A stretch of DNA of 64,000 nt from Glycomyces sp. TRM65418 (GTDB lineage: Bacteria > Actinomycetota > Actinomycetes > Mycobacteriales > Micromonosporaceae): contig NZ_JAJFAX010000005.1 of assembly GCF_019710475.1 (NCBI RefSeq), positions 310,001-374,000 on the forward strand, in the 5' to 3' direction. The translations under genes were made by a program, and so were the position numbers. Shown piece after piece: positions 1-9,474 of this stretch (position 1 is its first letter; each line of letters begins with the position of its first letter). Under the pieces are notes generated by a model. It saw only the letters and a program-made list of their open reading frames with translations, was not told the origin of the DNA and ran no database searches.

Positions 1-236
1 ACCTTGTTGCGGACGACGGCGTTCCCGACGGCCTTGGAGACGACGAAACCCGCCCGCGCCGTGCGGTTCGCATCGGCGGCGGGCGGTGTCGACGGCGGTG
101 AAGCCGAGTGGTCTTCGGTCCGGTGCGGCGCAGGTGCCCAGTGCACGACGACGCCGCCGCGGGCGGCGCGGCGGCCTCGCTTGAGCACCGAACCGAAGTC
201 CCGGCTGCTGCGAATGCGCGCGTCGGCTGGAAGCAC
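1..236 (-). CDS. rnpA: Ribonuclease P protein component, 5' part (cut by window edge)
   Basis: RnpA is the protein subunit of RNase P, which trims the 5' leader of pre-tRNAs. The minus-strand translation begins LPADARIRSSRDF and, after a variable stretch, reaches FVVSKAVGNAVVRNK, the conserved RnpA block that precedes the RNR signature; the gene runs off the left edge before that signature. There are two GTG candidates, at 236 and 245. The one at 236 has GAGGA about 10 nt upstream and gives the usual N-terminus, while at 245 the same motif is too close. It lies directly downstream of rpmH, the standard bacterial pair. The C-terminal half is outside the window. Confidence 0.9.
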   Translation of the reverse strand, partial: MLPADARIRSSRDFGSVLKRGRRAARGGVVVHWAPAPHRTEDHSASPPSTPPAADANRTARAGFVVSKAVGNAVVRNK

Positions 237-293
237 CTGGATCACGTCCTCGTCGAGGCCCTCAGGGGGCCGCAGGGACCGGGAGGCAAGCGC

Positions 294-431
294 TCAGACG
301 GTCAGCTGCTTGCGACCCTTGTTGCGGCGCGCGTTGACGATGGCGCGGCCGGCACGGGTCCGCATGCGCAGCCGGAAGCCGTGGGTGCGCTTGCGACGGC
401 GGTTGTTCGGCTGGTAGGTGCGCTTGCTCAC
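294..431 (-). CDS. rpmH: Large ribosomal subunit protein bL34
   Basis: A 45-residue, very basic protein starting [18 protein letters not shown] and ending [10 protein letters not shown], which is full-length bL34 of the large ribosomal subunit. The start is GTG (MSKRTYQP frame), the usual actinobacterial choice; an in-frame reading continues far upstream but has no homology. It is followed by rnpA on the same strand and is divergent from dnaA, the classic origin-proximal layout. Expression is expected to be strong and growth-linked because of both product and position. Confidence 0.97.
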   Translation of the reverse strand: MSKRTYQPNNRRRKRTHGFRLRMRTRAGRAIVNARRNKGRKQLTV

Positions 432-1038
432 GACGGATGTCTCCCATAACGAATCAAATGGCCACTGCGTCGCCCGGGCTCGGGCCCCGCCCAACGGGCT
501 TCGGGGACGCGGAGAACAGCCTAGCAGGGCATTCACGCGGCGGCCCAGCCGCTGAGGGCGGGTGTGGCATGCCCCTCTGGTTCGAGCGGGCAACTCGCTC
601 ATGTTACTCGCCGCGGCGCCGTGCCCGCCACCGCGGTCCCTCGATCGGGGCCGGCCCGCGCAGGGGCGGACCGTCCTCCCCGGCCGGCCTCCGGCGCGTC
701 CCGGCGCTGCCGGGCGGGACGGCCGCGGCAACTGCGAGCACCCTGTGGATAACTTTGCCGGTGCGGTGCACGACTTCGACGGCGCCCGAACGGCATCGTC
801 ATCAGACGCCCACGAAAGTGCTGGTCATGACCGTTTTTCAAGAATCTTTGTCATGAGCGGCGCATGTGCACAGGCCAGCTGAAGGCCTGTGGATAACCTG
901 TGGAAAACTTGCTGGAACGCACTGGGGACGACCGGTGCGGCGGTGCGGATGACCTGTATCGGAGCCTACTCGGTGCGGCTGCCGAACTTCGCGGAACGCC
1001 CCGTTCAGGACTCGAGCTCACGCAAAGGGATGGCGAAG
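432..1038. promoter_or_regulatory. rpmH-dnaA divergent intergenic region with DnaA boxes
   Basis: About 600 bases without a convincing gene between the divergent rpmH and dnaA. It contains two perfect 9-mer DnaA boxes read on the minus strand (TGTGGATAA at 744-752 and 888-896) and a near-match TGTGGAAAA at 899-907. The latter two lie about 130-150 nt before the dnaA start, which suggests DnaA autoregulates its own transcription, as known in other bacteria. The region is otherwise very G+C-rich; I cannot place -10/-35 elements with confidence. Confidence 0.7.
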
Positions 1039-2928
1039 GTGACCGACCAAGATCTGTCGGCAGTCTGGTCGGCGGTGACCGCCGAACTGGCTGACACGTC
1101 GGCGCTGACCCGCCAGCAGCAGGCGTGGATGCGGCTGACCCGGCCGGTCCTGGCGGTGGGCGGCACGTTCATCATCGCCGCCCCCGACAAGTTCGCCCGC
1201 TCCGCGTTCGAGTCGAAGCTGCGCCTGCCGATCAGCGAGGCCCTCTCCCGGCGCATGGGCCAGCCGACGCAGATCGCGGTGACCTTGCAGGAGAAGCAGG
1301 TCGAACTGCCGAACGCCGTCAACATGGAGGCCACCGGGGTCCCTGCGGCTCCCGAGGCCGCCGCCGACGCCACCATCGTGTTCGAACGGCCCTCGTTCGG
1401 TCCCGAGCCCGGGGACGGCCGGCGGGCCGCCGAGCCGCCGGAGGAGCGCTCGCCCGAGCCGTCGCCGCCGCGCGCCCCGGCGCGGAAGACCGTCCCGGCG
1501 CCGAGCCCGCCGAGCCTGTTCGACACCGCCGCGTTCCGCCCCGGGGACGGCCAGCGGACCGCCGAGCCGGCCGAGGCCCCGCGCGCACCCGAACGGAACG
1601 AGGCCGCGCCGGATGCGACGGAGCGCTCCGATGCGATCCGGCAGCAGCCGTCCCGCCCGGCCGAGGCCGAGCCCGCCTCCCGCTGGGAGGAGCGCGCCGA
1701 GCCGCCGGGCGAGGAGCTGGAGCGGGTCCTCGCCGAGTCCGCGCACGGCCGCGGCGGGCAGGACCACGGCGGCAAGGACCACGGGTCCGCGCCGCCGGTG
1801 GCCCCGCCCCCGTCCGACGACCCCGACCCCGAGCGCCGGGGCGGGATCACCAAGGCCGGCGGCAACAGCGCCCCCGTCAAAGCGGTGGACGGGGTCGGGC
1901 GCCTCAACCCGCGCTACAACTTCGACACGTTCGTCATCGGCTCCTCGAACCGCTTCGCGCACGCGGCGGCCTTCGCCGTGGCCGAGGCCCCCGCGAAGGC
2001 GTACAACCCGCTCTTCATCTACGGCGGATCCGGGCTCGGCAAGACGCACCTGCTGCACGCCGTGGGCCACTACGCGTTCGACCTCGGGACGGCGAACTCG
2101 GTGCGGTACGTGACCACCGAGGAGTTCACGAACGACTTCATCAACTCCCTGTCCGACCGTCGCCAGCAGGCCTTCCAGCGCCGCTACCGGGACGTCGACA
2201 TCCTCTTGATCGACGACATCCAGTTCCTCATGGACCGCGAGCGCACGCAGGAGGAGTTCTTCCACACCTTCAACGCGCTCCACAACGCCAACAAGCAGCT
2301 GGTGATCTCCTCGGACCGCTCGCCGAAGCAGCTGCAGACGCTGGAGGACCGCCTGCGGACCCGCTTCGAGTGGGGCCTGCTCGCCGACATCCAGCCGCCG
2401 GACCTGGAGACGCGGATCGCGATCCTGCGCAAGAAGGCCGTGCAGGACAACCTGAACGTCCCCACCGACGCGGTGGAGTTCATCGCCACGCAGATCCACC
2501 ACTCGATCCGGGAGCTGGAGGGCGCGCTCATCCGGGTGACGGCGTACGCGTCGCTCAACCGCAAGCCGGTGGACCTGGGCCTGGCCGAGGAGGTGCTGCA
2601 CGACATCATCCCCGAGAACGGCAGGAACACCGAGGTCACGGTGGACCAGATCATGCAGGCCACCGCGGACTACTTCGGGGTGCAGGCGGCCGACCTCAAG
2701 GGGAACTCGCGCTCGCGCGTGCTGGTGAACGCGCGGCAGGTCGCGATGTACCTGTGCCGGGAGATGACGGACATGTCGCTGCCGCGGATCGGGCAGGCGT
2801 TCGGCGGCCGGGACCACACCACGGTGATGCACGCGAACAAGAAGATCCGCAAGCAGATGTCGGAGCGGCGGGCCCTTTACAACCAGATCGCGGAATTGAC
2901 GAACCGTTTGAAACACACGGATGATTGA
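1039..2928 (+). CDS. dnaA: Chromosomal replication initiator protein DnaA
   Basis: DnaA binds 9-mer boxes at oriC, oligomerises with ATP and opens the duplex. The protein has domain I at residues 1-90, a long Pro/Ala/Glu-rich domain II at about 95-290, the AAA+ domain with Walker A (GGSGLGKTH, around residue 330) and Walker B (ILLIDDIQF), and domain IV ending with the [14 protein letters not shown]-binding signature. I chose GTG 1039 ([10 protein letters not shown]) because AAAGGGA lies 8 nt upstream; ATG 1030 and GTG 889 are also in frame but have poor ribosome sites. At 629 residues it is longer than most DnaA proteins because of domain II, where a PGDG-x-R-x-AEP motif occurs twice. oriC follows at once. 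Confidence 0.97.
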   Translation: MTDQDLSAVWSAVTAELADTSALTRQQQAWMRLTRPVLAVGGTFIIAAPDKFARSAFESKLRLPISEALSRRMGQPTQIAVTLQEKQVELPNAVNMEATGVPAAPEAAADATIVFERPSFGPEPGDGRRAAEPPEERSPEPSPPRAPARKTVPAPSPPSLFDTAAFRPGDGQRTAEPAEAPRAPERNEAAPDATERSDAIRQQPSRPAEAEPASRWEERAEPPGEELERVLAESAHGRGGQDHGGKDHGSAPPVAPPPSDDPDPERRGGITKAGGNSAPVKAVDGVGRLNPRYNFDTFVIGSSNRFAHAAAFAVAEAPAKAYNPLFIYGGSGLGKTHLLHAVGHYAFDLGTANSVRYVTTEEFTNDFINSLSDRRQQAFQRRYRDVDILLIDDIQFLMDRERTQEEFFHTFNALHNANKQLVISSDRSPKQLQTLEDRLRTRFEWGLLADIQPPDLETRIAILRKKAVQDNLNVPTDAVEFIATQIHHSIRELEGALIRVTAYASLNRKPVDLGLAEEVLHDIIPENGRNTEVTVDQIMQATADYFGVQAADLKGNSRSRVLVNARQVAMYLCREMTDMSLPRIGQAFGGRDHTTVMHANKKIRKQMSERRALYNQIAELTNRLKHTDD

Positions 2929-3320
2929 GCGGACCTGTGGACAACGCTGTGGATAACCTGTGCACAACCCCGGTTTTCTGTGGAAAAGCTGTGGACGGCG
3001 TGTGGAAAACAGGCGGGAGTGCGATTCCGATTCGCGATTCTCCTGTGGAAGACCCTGTGCATAACCTGTGGAAAAGCTGTGGACGAGGCTGTGGACGAGA
3101 TGTGGAAAACTCGATGATCGCCGGAGGCTGTGGATAAGCTCCTGACTCATCCACAGGTTCTCCACAGCCCGTCCACAGGCGCGAACCCCGAAGGACCTGC
3201 GGAAAGAAGGGTTTTCCACAGTTTCCACAGCACCGACTACTACGACGACAGTTATATCTATAGAGCGTTCATTAGTAATAGCGCTGTGAACAACCGCGCT
3301 TCAGCAAGAAGGAGCGACCC
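2929..3320. other. oriC: Chromosomal replication origin (oriC)
   Basis: The dnaA-dnaN spacer is packed with DnaA-box-like 9-mers. Thirteen TGTGG/TGTGC-type copies point one way: 2936, 2948, 2959, 2979, 2990, 3001, 3044, 3056, 3067, 3078, 3090, 3101 and 3129. They are followed by five opposite-facing copies at 3147, 3158, 3169, 3212 and 3221. Perfect consensus copies include 2948-2956 and 3129-3137. After the last box comes an A+T-rich stretch (about 3245-3285, with TTATATCTATAG), the only such stretch here and the likely unwinding element. AAGGAG at 3309-3314 belongs to dnaN. Confidence 0.95.
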
Positions 3321-4469
3321 ATGAAGTTCCAAGTTGATCGAGACACCTTCGCCGACGCGGTCTCCTGGACCGCCAAGAGCCTCCCGGCCCGCCCGTCGGT
3401 CCCCGTCCTCGCGGGCGCGCGCCTGTCGGTCGACGACGGCAAGCTGACGATCTCCGGTTTCGACTACGAGATCTCCACTCGGGTCACCGTCGAGGTCACC
3501 GGGGAGTCGGCGGGGACCGCCCTGGTCTCCGGCAAGCTCCTGGCCGAGATCGTCAAGGCCCTCCCGAACAAGCCCGTCGACTTCGTGGTCGACGGCCCCC
3601 ACGCCGAGCTCACCTGCGGGTCGGCGCGCTTCACGCTGCCGACCATGCCGCTGGAGGACTACCCGAGCCTGCCGCAGATGCCCGAGGCCATCGGCACGAT
3701 CGACGCGGACGAGTTCGCCCGGGCCGTCGCGCAGACCGCCGTCGCCGCCGGCAAGGACGAGACCCTGCCGACGATGACCGGCGTCCAGATCGAGATGACC
3801 GGCGGCGGCATCGGCATGCTCGCCACCGACCGCTACCGGATGGCCATCCGCGACTCCACCTGGGAGCCCGGCGCCTCCGACGTCGCCGTCACCGTCCTGG
3901 TGCCCGCCAAGGCCCTCGCCGACACCGCCCGCACCTTCGGATCCCACTCCGGCCCGGTGACCATCGCCGTCCCCCAGAACAGCGAGGGCGCGCCCGGCAT
4001 GATCGGCTTCACCGCCGGCGGCCGCCAGACGACCTCCCGCGTGCTCGACGGCCAGCTGCCGCCGCTGCGCAGCCTCCTGGCGACCTCCTACGCCACGACG
4101 CTGAAGGTCAGGACCGCCGACCTCATCGAGGTCGCGCGCCGCGTCGCGCTCGTCGGCGACCGCAACTCGCCCATCCGCCTCTCCTTCGACGAGGACGGCC
4201 TCGTGGTCGAGGCCGGCGGCGCCGAGGACGCCAAGGCCTCCGAGGGCATGGACTGCTCCCTCGACGGCGAGCCGGGCAAGATCGCGTTCAACCCGACGTA
4301 CCTGCTCGACGGGCTCTCGGCCATGGACGCCCCCTACACGGCGTTCAAGATGAACGAATTGGGGAAGCCGGTGGTGATGACCGGGCAGCCCGCGCCCGAA
4401 GATGAGGAATCTGACACAAACCACGACGTGTACCTGTACATGCTGCAACCATTGCGATGGGACGCCTGA
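3321..4469 (+). CDS. dnaN: DNA polymerase III sliding clamp, beta subunit
   Basis: The beta clamp encircles DNA and tethers DNA polymerase III and repair proteins. The protein is 382 residues, the normal length, with the three-repeat clamp layout and the conserved MKFQVDRDTFADAV start. It ends in VYLYMLQPLRWDA; family members usually end in MP[MV]R, so the tail is slightly extended. AAGGAG lies 6 nt before the ATG. It follows oriC directly and precedes gnd by 69 nt, so it may be cotranscribed with gnd. Confidence 0.97.
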   Translation: MKFQVDRDTFADAVSWTAKSLPARPSVPVLAGARLSVDDGKLTISGFDYEISTRVTVEVTGESAGTALVSGKLLAEIVKALPNKPVDFVVDGPHAELTCGSARFTLPTMPLEDYPSLPQMPEAIGTIDADEFARAVAQTAVAAGKDETLPTMTGVQIEMTGGGIGMLATDRYRMAIRDSTWEPGASDVAVTVLVPAKALADTARTFGSHSGPVTIAVPQNSEGAPGMIGFTAGGRQTTSRVLDGQLPPLRSLLATSYATTLKVRTADLIEVARRVALVGDRNSPIRLSFDEDGLVVEAGGAEDAKASEGMDCSLDGEPGKIAFNPTYLLDGLSAMDAPYTAFKMNELGKPVVMTGQPAPEDEESDTNHDVYLYMLQPLRWDA

Positions 4470-4538
4470 CCGCACAACGACGTGAGTGATCCTGGCGCGC
4501 GGAACATCGCAGACCGTTGACGTGAAAGGGGGCGCGAC

Positions 4539-5414
4539 ATGCAGATCGGCATGATCGGGCTCGGCAAGATGGGCGGCAACATGAAGTTGCGGCTCGAGAA
4601 GGCGGGACACCAGGTCGTCGGCTACGACCGCAACCCGGCGGTGGCCGACGTCGGCTCGCTCGACGAACTCGTCGCGGCCCTGGAAGGCCCCCGGGCCGTC
4701 TGGGTCATGGTCCCCGCGGGCGAGGCCACGCGCTCCACCGTGGCCGAACTGGCCGGGCTCCTCGCCGAAGGCGACATCGTCGTCGACGGCGGCAATTCGC
4801 GTTTCACCGACGACGCCGTGAACGCCGCGCTCCTGGCCGAGCGCGGCATCGGCTACGTCGACGCGGGCGTCTCCGGCGGCGTCTGGGGCATCACCGAGGG
4901 CTACGCGCTCATGGTCGGCGGCGCCGAGGCCGACGTCGAACGGCTCATGCCGGTCTTCAACGCGCTCAAGCCCGAAGGCGAGTACGGCTTCGTCCACGCC
5001 GGCGGCGTGGGCGCGGGCCACTACGCGAAGATGGTCCACAACGGCATCGAGTACGCCATGATGGAGGCCTACGCCGAGGGCTACGAGCTGCTCGAGGCCT
5101 CCGAGCACGTCGAGAACGTCCCCGAGATCTTCAAGTCCTGGCGGTCGGGCACCGTCATCCGCTCCTGGCTGCTCGACCTGCTCGACCGGGCCCTCGACGA
5201 GGACCCCGAGCTCGACAAGATCAAGGGCTGGGTCGAGGACTCCGGCGAGGGCCGCTGGACCGTGGAGGAGTCGATCCGCCTGCGCGTGCCGCTCCCGGCC
5301 ATCACCGACTCGCTGTTCGCGCGCTACGGCTCCCGCCAGGACGACTCCCCGGCCATGAAGGCCGTCGCCGCCCTGCGCAACCAATTCGGCGGCCACGCCG
5401 TCAAGCCGGACTAG
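4539..5414 (+). CDS. gnd: 6-phosphogluconate dehydrogenase, decarboxylating (short form)
   Basis: This cytoplasmic pentose-phosphate enzyme oxidatively decarboxylates 6-phosphogluconate to ribulose-5-phosphate. The N-terminus has the Rossmann motif GLGKMGGNM, followed by the substrate motif around DGGNSRF and the GAGHYAKMVHNGIEY block with the catalytic Lys and Asn. At 291 residues it is the short, GntZ/YqeC-type form, lacking the long C-terminal half of the 470-residue enzyme; that class is often NAD-preferring, which I infer here. Its place between dnaN and recF is typical of Streptomyces and Micromonosporales origins and probably reflects history, not function. Confidence 0.93.
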   Translation: MQIGMIGLGKMGGNMKLRLEKAGHQVVGYDRNPAVADVGSLDELVAALEGPRAVWVMVPAGEATRSTVAELAGLLAEGDIVVDGGNSRFTDDAVNAALLAERGIGYVDAGVSGGVWGITEGYALMVGGAEADVERLMPVFNALKPEGEYGFVHAGGVGAGHYAKMVHNGIEYAMMEAYAEGYELLEASEHVENVPEIFKSWRSGTVIRSWLLDLLDRALDEDPELDKIKGWVEDSGEGRWTVEESIRLRVPLPAITDSLFARYGSRQDDSPAMKAVAALRNQFGGHAVKPD

Positions 5415-5546
5415 CGGCGGCCACGCGCCCGGGACGCGACGACGTCGCGCCACCACGGCGAACCCGACAGCGGAGACGGGCCGTGACTCCCCGGAGTCGC
5501 GGCATCCGGTCAAGCCCCATCCACGAGCAGGCGGCACAATAGAGGC

Positions 5547-6683
5547 GTGCGTGTACGACAGCTGCAACTGAGCGACTTCCGGTCCTACGCGCACGCCCAA
5601 GTCCTGTTCGACGACGGACCCTCGATCCTGGTGGGCCCCAACGGACACGGCAAGACCAACCTGGTCGAGGCCCTCGTCTACCTCGCGAACCTCCGCTCCC
5701 ACCGGGTCGCCTCCGACGCCCCCCTGGTCCGCCAGGGCTGCGAGCAGGCCGTCATCCGCGCCGAGATCGTCCACGACTCCCGCCGCCTCCTCGCCGAGCT
5801 CGCGATCGTCCCCGGCAAGTCGAACAAGGCCCGCCTGAACAAGACCCCGCTCGCCCGCCCCCGCGAGATCATCGGCGCGCTCAAGGCCGTCGCCTTCGCC
5901 CCCGAAGACCTCGCGCTCGTGCGCGGCGAGCCGTCCGCGCGCCGCCGCTACCTCGACGAGCTGCTGTGCGCGCGCTTCCCCCGCTACGCCGGCGTCCGCG
6001 CCGACTACGAGCGGGTCCTCAAACAGCGCAACACGCTCCTGCGGACCGCCTACCTCGCGAAGAAGACCGGCGGCCGCGGCCCCGGCGGCGCCGAGATGGC
6101 CACCCTCGACGCCTGGGACGCCCACCTCGCCCGCCACGGCGCCGAACTCCTCGCCGGGCGCCTCGCGCTCCTCGACGACCTGGCCGAGCCCGTCGCCAAG
6201 GCCCACGCCAAGATCGCCGACGGCCGCTCCGAGGTCACGCTCGCCTACGAGTCCGAACTCGGCGACGGCCTCGCCGCCGACCAGGACCTGCTCGCCGCGC
6301 GCCTGGGCGCCGCGCTGGCCGGCGCCCGCGCCAAGGAGGTCGAGCGGGGCACGACCCTGGTCGGCCCGCACCGCGACGACCTCGACCTGCAGCTCGGCTC
6401 GCTCCCGGTCCGCGGGTACGCCTCCCACGGCGAGACCTGGTCGGTGGCCCTCGCGCTCCGCCTGGGCGCCTTCGAACTCCTCCGGGCCGACGGGGCCGCG
6501 CCGATCCTCATCCTCGACGACGTGTTCGCCGAACTCGACGCCACGCGGCGCGAGCGCCTCGCCGAATACGCCGAGGCCGCCCCGCAGACCCTCATCACCT
6601 GCGCCGTCGCCGGGGACGTCCCCGAGCGGCTCACCGGCGCCCGATACGACGTGTGGGAAGGGGAGATCAAGCGTGTCCTATGA
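5547..6683 (+). CDS. recF: DNA replication/repair protein RecF
   Basis: RecF is an SMC-like ATPase that acts with RecO and RecR to load RecA at gaps. Residues 1-40 hold LQLSDFRSY and the Walker A motif GPNGHGKTN. The ABC signature region lies near GTTLVGPHRDDL, and the Walker B motif ILILDDVFAELD is near the C-terminus. Length (378) is normal. The start is GTG 5547 (MRVRQLQL). No ribosome site is evident, and CACAAT sits about 6 nt upstream, so the transcript may be leaderless; that is inference. The 3' end overlaps dciA by 11 nt, implying translational coupling. Confidence 0.96.
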   Translation: MRVRQLQLSDFRSYAHAQVLFDDGPSILVGPNGHGKTNLVEALVYLANLRSHRVASDAPLVRQGCEQAVIRAEIVHDSRRLLAELAIVPGKSNKARLNKTPLARPREIIGALKAVAFAPEDLALVRGEPSARRRYLDELLCARFPRYAGVRADYERVLKQRNTLLRTAYLAKKTGGRGPGGAEMATLDAWDAHLARHGAELLAGRLALLDDLAEPVAKAHAKIADGRSEVTLAYESELGDGLAADQDLLAARLGAALAGARAKEVERGTTLVGPHRDDLDLQLGSLPVRGYASHGETWSVALALRLGAFELLRADGAAPILILDDVFAELDATRRERLAEYAEAAPQTLITCAVAGDVPERLTGARYDVWEGEIKRVL

Positions 6684-7140
6684 CGGCTCGGCCTCGGGCG
6701 GCCACAACTACCGCCCGCGTCCCAAACGGCGGGGTAAATCCGACGACCCCCGCTTCCGCAAGGAGTGGTCCGGACCCGGGCCCGACAAGCGCGACCCCGA
6801 ACTCCTCGGGAGCCTCCTCCCCCAGGTCGTGCGCAAGAACGGCTGGACCCGCAAGGTCGCGGACGCCTCGGTCTTCGGCCGCTGGGAGTCCATCGTCGGC
6901 CCCGAGATCGCCGGCCACTGCCGCCCCGAGCGGCTCGAGCACGGCGAGCTCCTCGTCGTCGCCGAGTCCACCGCCTGGGCCACGCAGCTGCGGCTGTTCT
7001 CCCGGCAGATCCACGGCAAGCTCGCCGCGGCCCTCGGGCCCAGCGTCGTCAAGCGCCTGAAGATCGTCGGACCGCAGCAGCCGACACGTTCCTACGGTCC
7101 GAGGCGAGTACGGTTTAATGGCTCTCGGGACACGTTCTGA
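6673..7140 (+). CDS. dciA: DciA-like DUF721 protein
   Basis: DUF721/DciA proteins load or assist the replicative helicase DnaB in bacteria lacking DnaC. This one is 155 residues: a basic, flexible N-terminus (about residues 1-45, rich in Arg/Lys/Gly) followed by the KH-like DUF721 domain with the conserved WESIVGPEIAGHC and AWATQLRLFSRQI blocks. The GTG start lies inside the end of recF, and the recF-dciA-gyrB order is the actinobacterial standard. The helicase-loader role comes from work on other DciA proteins. Confidence 0.88.
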   Translation: MSYDGSASGGHNYRPRPKRRGKSDDPRFRKEWSGPGPDKRDPELLGSLLPQVVRKNGWTRKVADASVFGRWESIVGPEIAGHCRPERLEHGELLVVAESTAWATQLRLFSRQIHGKLAAALGPSVVKRLKIVGPQQPTRSYGPRRVRFNGSRDTF

Positions 7141-7446
7141 AGCCGCGCACCCCTGGGTCCGTAGGGGGGTTCATGTCCATGGCTCCCGACGCGACTGTGA
7201 CGACAACGGAGCGCAGAGAAGCGGAATCCGCAGCGCGGACGAAGTAGACTTGACGCATGATGCGACGGTCGGGCGCTCACGGCGCCGACCGTCGCGATTT
7301 GGTGAGACCACTGCCGCGGGCGCGCCCCGCGGCGCGCGTCACCGGATCGGACATCCGGCGTCAGCGCTGCCAGCGGGCTGAAAGTGTCACAGCCATGGGC
7401 TAGCTTTCTCACTACCGACCGTGTACGACGACAGAAGGAGTTGCCG
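7141..7446 (+). promoter_or_regulatory. gyrB leader with strong inverted repeat
   Basis: About 300 non-coding bases. An 11-bp perfect inverted repeat (GCGACGGTCGG at 7262-7272, CCGACCGTCGC at 7285-7295) encloses a 12-nt loop. It could terminate the recF-dciA transcript or act in the gyrB leader. TAGACT at 7245-7250 resembles a -10 element, but no good -35 is seen. AGAAGGAG at 7433-7440 is the gyrB ribosome site. gyrB in many bacteria responds to DNA relaxation; nothing here proves that. Confidence 0.5.
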
Positions 7447-9405
7447 GTGGCGGCGAAGCAGCAGGACGAGTACAGCGCCAGTTCGCTGACAGTCCTCGAA
7501 GGCCTCGAGGCGGTCAGGAAACGCCCGGGCATGTACATCGGCTCGACCGGCGAGCGCGGCCTGCACCACCTCATCTGGGAAATCGTCGACAACTCCGTCG
7601 ACGAGGCCCTGGCGGGCTTCTGCACCAGCATCAACGTGACGCTCCTGGCCGACGGCGGCGTCAGCGTCGAGGACAACGGCCGCGGGTTCCCGGTCGACCT
7701 CCACCCCAAGCTGAAGAAGCCCGGCGTCGAGGTCGCGCTGACCGTGCTCCACGCCGGCGGCAAGTTCGACTCCAAGTCCTACGCCGTCTCCGGCGGCCTC
7801 CACGGCGTCGGCGTCTCGGTCGTGAACGCGCTGTCCACGAGCGTCTCGGTCGAGATCCGCAAGAACGGCCACGTGTGGCGCCAGGAGTACAAGCACGCGC
7901 AGCCCGGCCCCCTCGAGAAGGGCGAGCCGACCGACGAGACCGGCACGAAGCTGTCGTTCTGGCCCGACGACGCGATCTTCGAGACCCTCGAGTTCGACTA
8001 CAAGACGATCTACCGCCACCTCCAGGAGTACGCGTTCCTGAACAAGGGCCTGGCGATCACCTTCCGGGACGAGCGCCCCGACCACCTCGACGACGAGGGC
8101 AACGTCAAGGACGTCACCTTCAAGTACGACGAGGGCATCGCCGACTTCGTGCGCCACCTCAACGCCTCCAAGAGCGCCATCCACCCCACGGTGATCGCGT
8201 TCAGCGCCGAAGAGGACGGGCAGTCGATCGAGGTCGCGATGCAGTGGAACGAGTCCTACGGGGAGTCGGTCTACACGTTCGCGAACACGATCAACACCCA
8301 CGAGGGCGGCACCCACGAAGAGGGCTTCCGCTCCGCGCTCACCAACGCCGTCAACAAGTACGGCCTGGAGAAGAAGATCATCAAGTCCGAGAAGGACCGC
8401 CTCTCCGGCGACGACATCCGCGAGGGCCTGGCCGCGATCATCTCCGTGAAGCTGCGCGAGCCGCAGTTCGAGGGCCAGACGAAGACCAAGCTCGGCAACA
8501 CCGAGGTCAAGGGCTTCGTGCAGCGCGTGTGCAACGAGTGGCTGCCCGACTGGCTCGACCGCCACCCCAAGGAAGCCCGGATCATCGTCCAGAAGGCCTC
8601 CAGCGCCGCGAACGCCCGCAAGGCCGCCGCGCAGGCCCGCAAGCTCGCGCGCCGCAAGAGCCTGCTGGAGACCTCCTCGATGCCCGGCAAGCTCGCCGAC
8701 TGCCAGTCGACCAACCCCGAGGAGTGCGAGATCTTCGTGGTCGAGGGCGACTCGGCCGGCGGCTCGGCGAAGCAGGGCCGCAACCCGCGCACCCAGGCGA
8801 TCATGCCCATCCGCGGCAAGATCCTCAACGTGGAGAAGGCCCGCCTCGACAAGATCCTCAAGAACAACGAGGTCCAGGGCATGATCACCGCCCTCGGCAC
8901 CGGGATCCACGAGGAGTTTGACGTCGAGAAGCTCCGCTACCACAAGGTCATCCTGATGTCGGACGCCGACGTCGACGGCCACCACATCAACACGCTGCTC
9001 CTGACGCTGCTGTTCCGGTTCATGCGCCCGCTCCTGGAGATGGGCCACGTCTACATGAGCCAGCCGCCGCTGTACAAGATCAAGTGGAACAAGAAGGGCG
9101 ACCTCGTCGACTACGCGTACTCGGACGCCGAGCGCGACCGGATCATCGAGGCGGGGATCGCCGCCGGCAAGGCCGACCCGCGCCGCTCCGACGGCGTCCA
9201 GCGCTACAAGGGTCTCGGTGAGATGAACTACACCGAGCTGTGGGAGACGACCATGGACCCCGCGCAGCGCAACCTCCTCCAGGTTCAGCTCGACGACGCG
9301 GCAACCGCCGACGAGCTGTTCAGCGTCCTGATGGGTGAGGACGTGGAGAGCCGCCGCCGGTTCATCCAGGAGAACGCCAAGGACGTCCGCTTTCTGGATA
9401 TTTAG
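7447..9405 (+). CDS. gyrB: DNA gyrase subunit B
   Basis: GyrB is the ATPase subunit of gyrase, which introduces negative supercoils. The GHKL ATPase domain shows NSVDEA and the [11 protein letters not shown] block. The TOPRIM domain shows [13 protein letters not shown] and DADVDGHHI, and the C-terminal GyrA-binding region contains [11 protein letters not shown] chose GTG 7447 ([13 protein letters not shown]) because AGAAGGAG ends 6 nt upstream; reading from 7384 would add 21 residues without homology. The 652-residue length is normal. It is followed by gyrA after 69 nt. Confidence 0.97.
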   Translation: MAAKQQDEYSASSLTVLEGLEAVRKRPGMYIGSTGERGLHHLIWEIVDNSVDEALAGFCTSINVTLLADGGVSVEDNGRGFPVDLHPKLKKPGVEVALTVLHAGGKFDSKSYAVSGGLHGVGVSVVNALSTSVSVEIRKNGHVWRQEYKHAQPGPLEKGEPTDETGTKLSFWPDDAIFETLEFDYKTIYRHLQEYAFLNKGLAITFRDERPDHLDDEGNVKDVTFKYDEGIADFVRHLNASKSAIHPTVIAFSAEEDGQSIEVAMQWNESYGESVYTFANTINTHEGGTHEEGFRSALTNAVNKYGLEKKIIKSEKDRLSGDDIREGLAAIISVKLREPQFEGQTKTKLGNTEVKGFVQRVCNEWLPDWLDRHPKEARIIVQKASSAANARKAAAQARKLARRKSLLETSSMPGKLADCQSTNPEECEIFVVEGDSAGGSAKQGRNPRTQAIMPIRGKILNVEKARLDKILKNNEVQGMITALGTGIHEEFDVEKLRYHKVILMSDADVDGHHINTLLLTLLFRFMRPLLEMGHVYMSQPPLYKIKWNKKGDLVDYAYSDAERDRIIEAGIAAGKADPRRSDGVQRYKGLGEMNYTELWETTMDPAQRNLLQVQLDDAATADELFSVLMGEDVESRRRFIQENAKDVRFLDI

Positions 9406-9474
9406 CGGCAGAGCTTGGACATCTGGCGAGCGCAGCTCGTACCACGATCCGACTGACAGAGCAAGGAAGCACTG

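Noticed and set aside
3258-6428. A 1056-codon open frame on the minus strand opposite dnaN, gnd and recF
   Set aside because: It is a mirror of high G+C codon bias in the genuine genes; the translation is low-complexity Val/Gly/Ala/Arg with no domain.
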